A stretch of 64,000 nucleotides of DNA, taken from Suillus spraguei. Taxonomy: Eukaryota > Basidiomycota > Agaricomycetes > Boletales > Suillaceae. A program made the translations under genes and the position numbers. The stretch is taken from positions 372,001 to 436,000 of the forward strand of contig JABCPU010000010.1 in NCBI GenBank assembly GCA_016800925.1, given 5' to 3'. The notes under the pieces are model-generated. The model saw only the letters and a list, made by a program, of their open reading frames with translations. It was not told where the DNA came from and did not search any database. This document shows, one piece after another, positions 57,161-64,000 of this stretch; position 1 is the stretch's first letter; every line of letters begins with the position of its first letter.

Positions 57161-58390
57161 GCCAAGTAGGTAAGTTACAAGTCCGTTGCACCGTGGTACT
57201 TATATTCATAATTTATACTCCGCATAGGTGTGTGGGAGTTCGGAACATTGCACTGCTGGCCCATCAGCTGCTGACCCAATCGCACCAATAACGCGGGACG
57301 CCAAGCGCCAAGCTGAAATCATGTAGTACCTCCGGCTCTCGCGTTTATCAACTTGGAATTTCTCCCCCTTCACCCCATTTGCGCCTTTGAAACGCCCTGC
57401 ATGCGCCTCAACCCATTTTTCATAATACTAAATCATGACTACTTGGAGCGGCCGAGCCCCACTACGCGCTCTGCAACTCTACATTATTCACCAATTCCTT
57501 ACTGACCGGTCAACCAGTCTCCATTTGCATCTGCATTATGATCATATTCGTTCATGATTGATTTCCCCTTGCATCGTTTCCGACCTGAAGTTTTTATGCT
57601 AACCTCTGTTATACCCGGTTTACTTATTCTAATCAGAATTCTTCCTTTGACAGTTCCATTTGTATATGAAAACACCAGCATCAGTGAAGGCAATTTAATT
57701 GCATTGAAATCTATGCAATAATGGTATCTTTCGTCTCCTCATGTTTTGACAAGACTGTTCTTGACCTTTGCTGCAAAGTCTTCGCACACGGTCAATTTCA
57801 TACAGCCTTTTCACGGATCCGTCAGCTAGAGGTCTCACCTTCGCCAGATAATTCCCCTTTGCATGGAGTCGGGTAAGCTTCAACAACAACATAATACATT
57901 ATAATTTTGTCAAAATACAGGGATGGACCATACAAGCACGAAACTATGAAGAAACAATCGATACGACACCTACCCGCTCTTTTTCTTGCAACATCACTGT
58001 CCGTGCAAGCACGCGACGCTGTTCATGACTTTCATGCATACAAGAAACGACTTCACACTCTAGCACTAGTTCCGTTTTGATCGATGGATATTTGAGTTGC
58101 ATTGACCAAAACGGGACATGCCGCTGGCGGCGATGTATGCCTCGATAGTGTTTCTTACGCTCGTGCTCTTTCCTCACTATCTACAGTGATCTGGTTTCCG
58201 TTCTTAGCTAGTGTAATTTTCATCAAATCCTCACGGTGCTCACCTCCGGGAAAATCCTTTTGCTGGCTAATCCTCACGACCTGCACTTCAGCAAGGCAAA
58301 GTGCGACCAATTAGACAATTTGTATCCTCCATCATGAATCATGATTGAACCCAAGGTCCTTCAAATCAGGATGACAAACACCTTGATGCA

Positions 58391-58495
58391 TGGGCATAGC
58401 TGAAGTGGTTAGAGTGTGATTATTATTTGGTACCTAGTGGAAATGGGGCAAAATTCTGAGTGACTTTCTGCAATAGGTGGAGCTCGAGTCAATTC
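58391..58495 (+). repeat. tRNA-like segment with Pol III A-box and B-box look-alikes
   Basis: TAGCTGAAGTGGTT (58397-58410) resembles a tRNA A box. GAGCTCGAGTCAATTC (about 58480-58495) resembles a B box. The acceptor ends do not pair and the boxes are about 80 bases apart, so this is not a functional tRNA. It could be the head of a tRNA-derived SINE or a decayed tRNA. Confidence 0.35.
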
Positions 58496-58865
58496 ATTTG
58501 CTGTCGTTTATCCAGCGATGTCCACTGATTGGTGTTGTACATTCACATGATCTTGGTCGCCTCACTGCCGTTTTATCGGAGTGCTTATCAAACAGTATGC
58601 CTGCTGAGGTTGATGGAGATCTCAGCAATTCTTGTGCAGAAGCATGTGCAGTGACTTATGGGTGTGATCTTTCATGTCTCATTGTCCCTCAGGTTAAGGA
58701 GATGTTGTATTCATTTTAACTGCACTACCTCTGATACCAGTGTGCACTATCTCTGCAGATGATGCCCTAGTGGAGACTGCCTCCTTTCTGGCAGGTTGCA
58801 CATGGTGCCTAGCTGTTACAATCATGCAAAACTGGGGGCTACTAAAAAGTCCCAGCTTTACATGG

Positions 58866-60417
58866 TGTTGTACCGGAGGGTCAGAAAGTCAAAGGGGCTT
58901 GGCCTCAGCTTGTGTGCTGTGCCCCTTACCCGAGTATGTGCCCTTAATTTCGGATGAAGTCCAAGGGGGAGTTCTGGTGAAGTCTGGACAGGGTCTGGAT
59001 GAACTCTTGAAACAGGATAGCTCGATAGAGCTCCAAAGGACTTCCAGATGAGCACAGGAATGCACCAGAACTATTTCCGGAGGATAGGGAGTAATGGTAA
59101 GACTACTAGAACAAGTCCCAAGTAGAATGGATGAAAGATGGACTACTGGACAAAGTCCAGGGCAGGATAGGAGCAAAGCTCCAGAAGGAAAGATGATCCA
59201 CAGATGTTGGAGGATAGGGTAGGGTAGATCCAGAGGTCCGGAGATCAGAAGAGTGGAAGAGTGGAGGAGCAGAGGAGCAGAGGAGTGGATGATCAGATGA
59301 TCAGATGAGTGTAGCTCTGTGGATCTTAGGGGAGGTATTGAACTACTATAGAGGAGTAGGTCCGGTGTAACAAACATATTGGCACTGGCCTCAAAACCCT
59401 ATCTTTGAGCACTTGTCTCACATCTTTAGGAGTTACCACTCATCCATGGCCGTCTTACTCCTTTAGCACATACCGACGGCATCACACACTTACTGCACAC
59501 CATACTGACTGCTGCACCACATTCCATGTACCAATGTCCTTCCATGTCCTTGCCGCGTCCGCATAGCTCCATTTGGTGCATAGTTTGTACATGACCATTT
59601 ATCACTGATCCCACGGCAAGTCTTATTACATGTTGCCTCATGCTGCAGCTGCCTTGCACTATGTTTACATACAGCAGTTACTGGATTTGAGAGCTACTGA
59701 TTTCGCCTAATGCATCCCAAGTACATACAATTTAGGATATAAGCACCGTGTACCACACGCCTGATTTGTACCTCATTTTCACCATACTATAGGTCAGGAT
59801 TATTGTCTAGCTCTGGATCTACCCAGTAGTGGACTTAGTCTTTAAAGTTCTTTACCGCTTGTTAATCAATTTTGCTCGTTCACCATTACTGCTGGCATAC
59901 CGCTAGATCCTTGACCCCCTATTTTGACTGAACTTCATGCTCACTGCTACTTTACTGCTGAAAGTACCACAGTTTTCTTTACTGTTTCTTTGCACCACTT
60001 GCACCTTACTGCTACTGCTGACTTTATCGCTTGACATCGCTCGCTCGATGCAACATTTCCAAGCATTGTTTCAACCACGGTAGTACCACTACATACAATG
60101 CTAATTCCAGCAGCATCTTCGCTAGCCATGGCAGCTTACTGCTGACTATGACACTACTTTCACACATTGGTTTGACTTGAACTTAGCTATACTAACAGGC
60201 ATCCCCCTTTAGGGTTGAACACCCTTGTTCAACAAGTGAAGCAGACTAGACAGAGCACAAGACTCACATACTAACTTAGGAGGTAGTTTATCTACAGCCC
60301 AGGTTAGGTTGTATCTTTACACCAGATCTATAAAGTAAGGGGGGAAAGGTGGGAGAGTGCTCGCTAGCTCACGTGACTTTCGCTTAGGAGTGCTTGCTAT
60401 GCTTAGCTCGCTTAACA
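58866..60417 (+). mobile_element. LTR-like block A (probable solo or decayed LTR)
   Basis: This block shares ordered short matches with the LTR-like block at the right edge. Near 58,896, GGGGCTTGGCCTCAGC and then TGCCCCTTACC match the other block near 62,560. Near 59,357, TCCGGTGTAACAAACA matches TCCGGTGTGACAGACA near 63,313. Near 60,320, TTTACACCAGAT matches CTCTACACCAGAT near 63,753. The proposed ends TGTTG...TTAACA are guesses, and no matching target duplication was seen. No coding capacity. Confidence 0.45.
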
Positions 60418-60573
60418 CCTTTTTGGAAATTTCTCATGTGGTTTTTTTGAGTGCCGACTCACTGTTGTCCCATTGTATGATTGCGTGACGTGATGCGTGA
60501 TTGCGTGATTTGGTCACGTGACTGCGCAGCTGGTGGAATTTGCCATGGGTTGTCTGAAGCTGGGGTAAAACCA

Positions 60574-61195
60574 AATTATTAGGATGGAGCCAAAGGGAGT
60601 GTGAAGCCAAAAGTGAAGCCAAAAAGGGGTGCAAAGGAGTGGAAAGCAAAAAAGGAGGGCAAGCAAAAAATGAGTGCAATTGCAGAAGATGGCTAATAGG
60701 GAAACTCATCAGGGGCTGGAAGGAGTGGTGGCACCATCAAAAGGCATGGTCAAGTTGTCAGGAACAGGTTGATACTTATGACAAGCTACTCCATCAGGCA
60801 CCAATCTCCCATCTCCCGTCTCCCATCTCCCATCTTGGGAGATGGGAGATGGGAGACGGGAGACGACAACTTAATACTGTTGCCCCCTATTAAAACTTGA
60901 AACTCACAAAGATGGTGATGTGGTACTTTTACTTCTGTCAAAATATTGGTCAAAGTTATAATTTATTTCAAAACCTATTATCATTATTGAAGATAATTAT
61001 TAGGATGAGGCCAAGGCCAGAAAGCCAAAAAGAGTGTGAAGCACTCTTTTTGGCTTTCTGTGCCTTGGGCAAAAGAAAATTATTGGGATGAAGCCAAGGC
61101 CAGGAAGGCAAACAGAATTATTAGGATGAAGCCTTAGCCAGGGAGCAAAAGGAGTGCGAAGCACTCCTTTTGCTTCCTGTGCTGAAGGCACAACG
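60574..61195 (+). repeat. Cluster of foldback repeats sharing an 18-base leader
   Basis: The leader AATTATTAGGATGAAGCC or a near variant occurs four times: at 60574, 60995, 61078 and 61116. Two of the copies run into long hairpins. Hairpin 1 has arms 61019-61037 and 61041-61059 around a GAA loop, extended by CCAAGGC/GCCTTGG. Hairpin 2 has arms 61140-61157 and 61161-61178 around a GAA loop. Arm bases differ between the two but stay paired. The copy at 61078 lacks its hairpin arm. Non-autonomous (MITE-like) origin is an inference. Confidence 0.65.
60812..60863. repeat. Perfect 24-bp inverted repeat of CTCCC-type microsatellite
   Basis: Arms 60812-60835 (TCTCCC-type 7-mer units) and 60840-60863 (their exact complement) are separated by 4 bases. 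Each arm is itself a short tandem array of the 7-mer CTCCCAT. A head-to-head microsatellite of this kind is a strong cruciform/hairpin candidate. Confidence 0.7.
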
Positions 61196-61199
61196 GGTG

Positions 61200-61740
61200 G
61201 TGGACTCATATTATAGAAGGAGAGTATAGACTACTCTGGACAAGGTCCAGAATAGAAACAGACAGGATAAGACTACCAAAGGTAGAGTTGGAGGTGAAAC
61301 AGATGATAGACAGGAAATGGACGAAGTCTGAAAAGGTTATAGGATATAGGGTCAAAGCTCTGGCCTAGGGAATGATCCCATAGGCCTGAGTCGGAAGCTT
61401 ACAAGGGCTGGAGCCCAAGTGCGAGAACTGAAATGGAGTTATATAGACATGGTAACAAGATACAGAGTAGACAGAAGAATATACAGAAGTAGGAAAGCAA
61501 TGATCAGACTGAAGTCTGCAAAAGTTGTACTACAAGGTCATATACTGTAGGTAGCATGCTGGAAGGTAAGTAAGCATAGTCTGAAGGCTATGTCTGAAGC
61601 ATGCAGAAACACATTAGTAGTACAACAGAACATAAGGCTATGAACTCGGAGATGAAACTTGTATGAAATAACTTATCAAGACAGAGGCAGAGATAACCGA
61701 GAGCCGGAGCCACAGATATATACTAAACGGGGTAATGCAC
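61200..61740 (+). repeat. Fragment related to the LTR-like blocks
   Basis: GACTACCAAAGGTAGAGTTG (61271-61290) matches GACTACCCAAAGGTAGAGTT at about 62,780 in the right-edge block. GACTACTCTGGACAAGGTCC (about 61,229) resembles GACTACTGGACAAAGTCCAG near 59,142 in block A. No coding capacity. Probably a third, partial copy of the same repeat superfamily. Confidence 0.4.
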
Positions 61741-61744
61741 AGGT

Positions 61745-61925
61745 GCGCAGGAATAGTTTGGATATGAACTCAGATCAGATATAGACACAGATCGGATATG
61801 GACATGGATTGGATATGGACTGGGTCGGATATGGATCGGATCGGATGGATGGACTGAGTCAGATATGCATATGGATTGGATATGGATTGGAGTGGATGGG
61901 TAGATCAGATATGTGAACCAAATTA
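61745..61925. repeat. GGATATGGA-type degenerate tandem repeat
   Basis: Imperfect units built on GGATATGGA, GGATCGGAT and AGATCAGATATG repeat through about 180 bases. The minus-strand frame across it is open simply because of the repeat, giving Ser/Ile/His-rich nonsense. A minisatellite. Confidence 0.65.
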
Positions 61926-62539
61926 GATGGGTGGACTTAGAATGTATGGATTGGGTGTCCGGATGTCCCTGGATCAGATCTGTTCTGGACCTGAATGTAC
62001 AGTATATGACACTAGCCCTACTAGCACCCTTGCAGGAATTCATAAGCCCATGCTGTATAGTAGGAGACACAGAGGAGTATATGCAGTTTGATTATTGAAC
62101 TCAAGCGCTTCATCACAGCTGTGGATTACATTCTTGCATCACTGTGTTGTGAAGGAGTTGGAGATTGCAACTAGCAATATGGTCAGACGTCAGGTCAAAG
62201 TAGTCATCTTATTAGTTTCCTGGTTATCATGATTCTTAGTGTTACCCAGTAGTGAGGCAAGCACCACATTATCATGATGGAAGATGGCATTTATAGCTTC
62301 TCCACATCACATTTTGCATTCATCACATCGAAGCACAACTAGTACAATTATTAAGTAACTTACCATAATATGATCTCTCTCATGCTGAAAAACACATCAT
62401 ATATCATACTGATGAGGGAAAGGGAGGTCAATTGTGTCTTCCATGTGAGTAACCTCGGATGGACCAGCATGTTGGACAGCCCAGTCCATGACATTCTCAA
62501 ATTTCCTGCATGCATGACAAGTATTGAAGTTAGGGTAGG
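61926..62539. other. Unassigned sequence between repeats
   Basis: No gene, RNA gene or clear repeat boundary was recognised. Short frames on both strands around 62360-62693 overlap each other and show no motif. Confidence 0.35.
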
Positions 62540-63886
62540 TGTTAAGACCATACTCAAAGGGCTTTGGCCTCGGTTCATAGACTGTGCCCTTTTCCTGAGT
62601 ATTGCCCCTTATTTCACAGGGAAGGTATATATCCAAAGATCTGAAGGTGATTGTGTGATGGATCCAGATGTCCGAAGGTAACAGATGTGTCACGTCCGAA
62701 GGTTATCTGGAACGTAGGAATGGAACAAGGAATAAGGCTAGTCTCAGAACGAGTTCCTAACTAGAAACTAATGGAGGTAGACTACCCAAAGGTAGAGTTA
62801 GAGATATAGACTATAAAAATCAATCCTAAGTCTCAGAAAGTGACTAGAGTCGGAAGTAACTCAAGTCTGGAGAAACAGAATGAGCAGAATCTAAGATGAT
62901 ATTTGAACCAAGGTTCTAAGGAGATTTACAAGTGGTTTGTATACTGTAAGTAACTGGCACAGATAATCAACAAGTCCAGGACCGAGGGCTATGTACAATG
63001 TATAATGGAAGTCTATTAGTAAATGCACAGCAGATCAATAAGCACAAGTTGGAAATGAGACATAAGTAACAGATCAATAAGCAGGACAGAAATATACATA
63101 GCAGGAATACTGGAGACAGGAGGATTGCTGAAAGGAGGTAGATGCAGATGTCCACAAGGGAGTTAGAGTGCAAGAAGTAGGAACTTTCAGATGGGTGATC
63201 CAGATAGGAACTGTGGACCAGACAGAAGCACGATTGATCGGATCTGAGATCAGATGTATGGTATATGACAGTATCTCCCCCTTAGGGCCAAACCCCTGAG
63301 GCATAAGCATTGATCCGGTGTGACAGACAAACTCAGGCTGGGCTTGAAAAGGTAGTTTTTGCATGGTGTCTCTTACTGGAGCTTTCCTTACCTTAGGTTC
63401 GCACTTTTGATGATTACATAAGCACTTTACCTTTCACTCTTTGCACCACCAAGGATTCTACTTAGTTCCAGTACTGATAGCTCCTCTTTTGATTGAGTTC
63501 CTGGGCAGCTTACCATAGCTCCTCACTCATTTGAGTTCTTGTGTAGCTTTCCTCTCTGCAGCTTTTCTAGTTTGGCAGCTTCCATAGCTCACTAGTTAGC
63601 TCCTGGATATCTAGTTTTCTGAAGTGAACATTACCACTGTCTTTGACTGTTTTCTCTCTCCTTCCCTTGAGTTTTGGCTAGTCAGAAGTCCTTTGGGCTG
63701 AACATACTGCTCCATGCTTCTTATACCTGCCCCCAGGCAGGATTGTTTCTCTACACCAGATTGAACAAGATTAATGCAGGATGATGGAGAAGTTGATGGT
63801 TGAAGTGCTGAGTCTGTAATCCAACAGATATATGGACGTCAGACATCCGAAGTAATTCCTACCCCCACTTCATATCCCTGTTAACA
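62540..63886 (+). mobile_element. Probable 5' LTR of a retrotransposon entering from the right edge
   Basis: The block begins TGTTAAGACC and ends CTGTTAACA, forming short terminal inverted repeats of the TG...CA kind, about 1.35 kb apart. It is non-coding, shares ordered similarity with block A (58866-60417), and is followed after 16 bases by an ATG opening a gag-like frame. No tRNA-complementary primer site is obvious in that short gap. The partner LTR would lie outside the window, so this remains a proposal. Confidence 0.5.
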
Positions 63887-63902
63887 AAACTTGCTCTAAA
63901 TC

Positions 63903-64000
63903 ATGTCTGGAAAGAAATCCAATGCCCCTAAGTCTGCTGCTGACATTGTGGCAGATCTGGAACAGAAACTGGCTGCTACTAAGGCTGCAGTTGAAGCTGA
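63903..64000 (+). CDS. Start of a gag-like ORF, cut by the window edge
   Basis: ATG at 63903 opens an uninterrupted frame to the window end: MSGKKSNAPKSAADI, then VADLEQKLAATKAAVEAE. The start is basic, then becomes a Glu/Ala/Lys-rich, probably coiled-coil segment, as at the N-terminus of many fungal Ty3/gypsy gag proteins. It follows directly on the probable LTR. Only about 32 codons are visible, so identity rests mostly on position. Confidence 0.5.
   Translation, partial: MSGKKSNAPKSAADIVADLEQKLAATKAAVEA

Larger units (their letters stand above)
56687..58865. other. Gene-poor flank entering a repeat-rich region
   Basis: No recognisable gene. Open frames are short and lack motifs. It contains a 61-bp inverted repeat at 57100-57160 and a tRNA-like, possibly SINE-derived segment near 58391-58495, both listed separately. 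The part next to 56686 is the LCB-kinase promoter. Confidence 0.45.

Noticed and set aside
58391..58495. Calling a functional tRNA
   Set aside because: A- and B-box look-alikes exist but no acceptor stem pairs and spacing is too long.
60800..61200. CRISPR-like array
   Set aside because: The repeats are foldback or tandem units without regular spacers, and the genome is eukaryotic.
61723..62070. Minus-strand ORF rich in Ser, Ile and His
   Set aside because: Open only because of the GGATATGGA tandem repeat; no codon structure or family resemblance.

Overview
The window is nuclear DNA of a filamentous basidiomycete, most likely an Agaricomycete (mushroom-forming fungus). Evidence: nearly every gene is split by many short introns of about 47-90 nt. 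The gene set is typical of such fungi: a cell-wall alpha-1,3-glucan synthase, a STE11-type MAPKKK, a basidiomycete-style metalloreductase and a CRN/RHS-like NTPase-nuclease protein. The right end carries LTR-type repeats. The species cannot be named from sequence alone.

Layout. 1-805: nothing recognised. 806-4310 (+): TOM40, a single-domain ABC ATPase, an intron-containing tRNA, and SDH4/CybS. 4366-9138 (-): TRS120 (TRAPPII). 9414-9796 (+): DPM2. 9911-17942 (-): a giant protein with a C1-like zinc finger and unknown function. 18116-20963 (+): a DUF4211 protein and TAF13. 21202-21864 (-): a Cyp33-type RRM protein without a cyclophilin domain. 22054-24149 (+): the CRN/RHS-like protein, followed by about 1.9 kb without a convincing gene. 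26047-27305 (-) and 27385-28416 (+): divergent NSRP1 and exosome MTR3. 28826-35486 (+): an amino-acid permease, an ATX1 copper chaperone and a ferric reductase. 36580-38943 (+): TRM1. 39078-43016 (-) and 43626-51673 (+): STE11 and AGS1, divergent. 52149-52800 (-) and 53124-54322 (+): histone H2B and a BTB protein, divergent. 54830-56686 (-): a sphingoid long-chain-base kinase. From about 56.7 kb to the end the DNA is gene-poor and repeat-rich: inverted repeats, foldback hairpins, a tRNA-like (SINE-like) segment, two related LTR-like blocks, and a gag-like ORF running off the edge.

How the genes relate. Most are independent housekeeping genes: mitochondrial import and respiration, ER glycosylation, Golgi traffic, Pol II initiation, RNA processing and tRNA modification. 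Two themes recur. Metal handling: ATX1 lies about 0.4 kb upstream of a ferric reductase, and the ABC ATPase resembles the FetA/STAR1 group. Cell wall and signalling: STE11 and AGS1 share a 0.6 kb divergent promoter, with an LCB kinase nearby. Exon boundaries quoted as exact were read by matching splice signals to reading frame and family motifs; others are approximate. Family assignments rest on motif recognition, without database searches.
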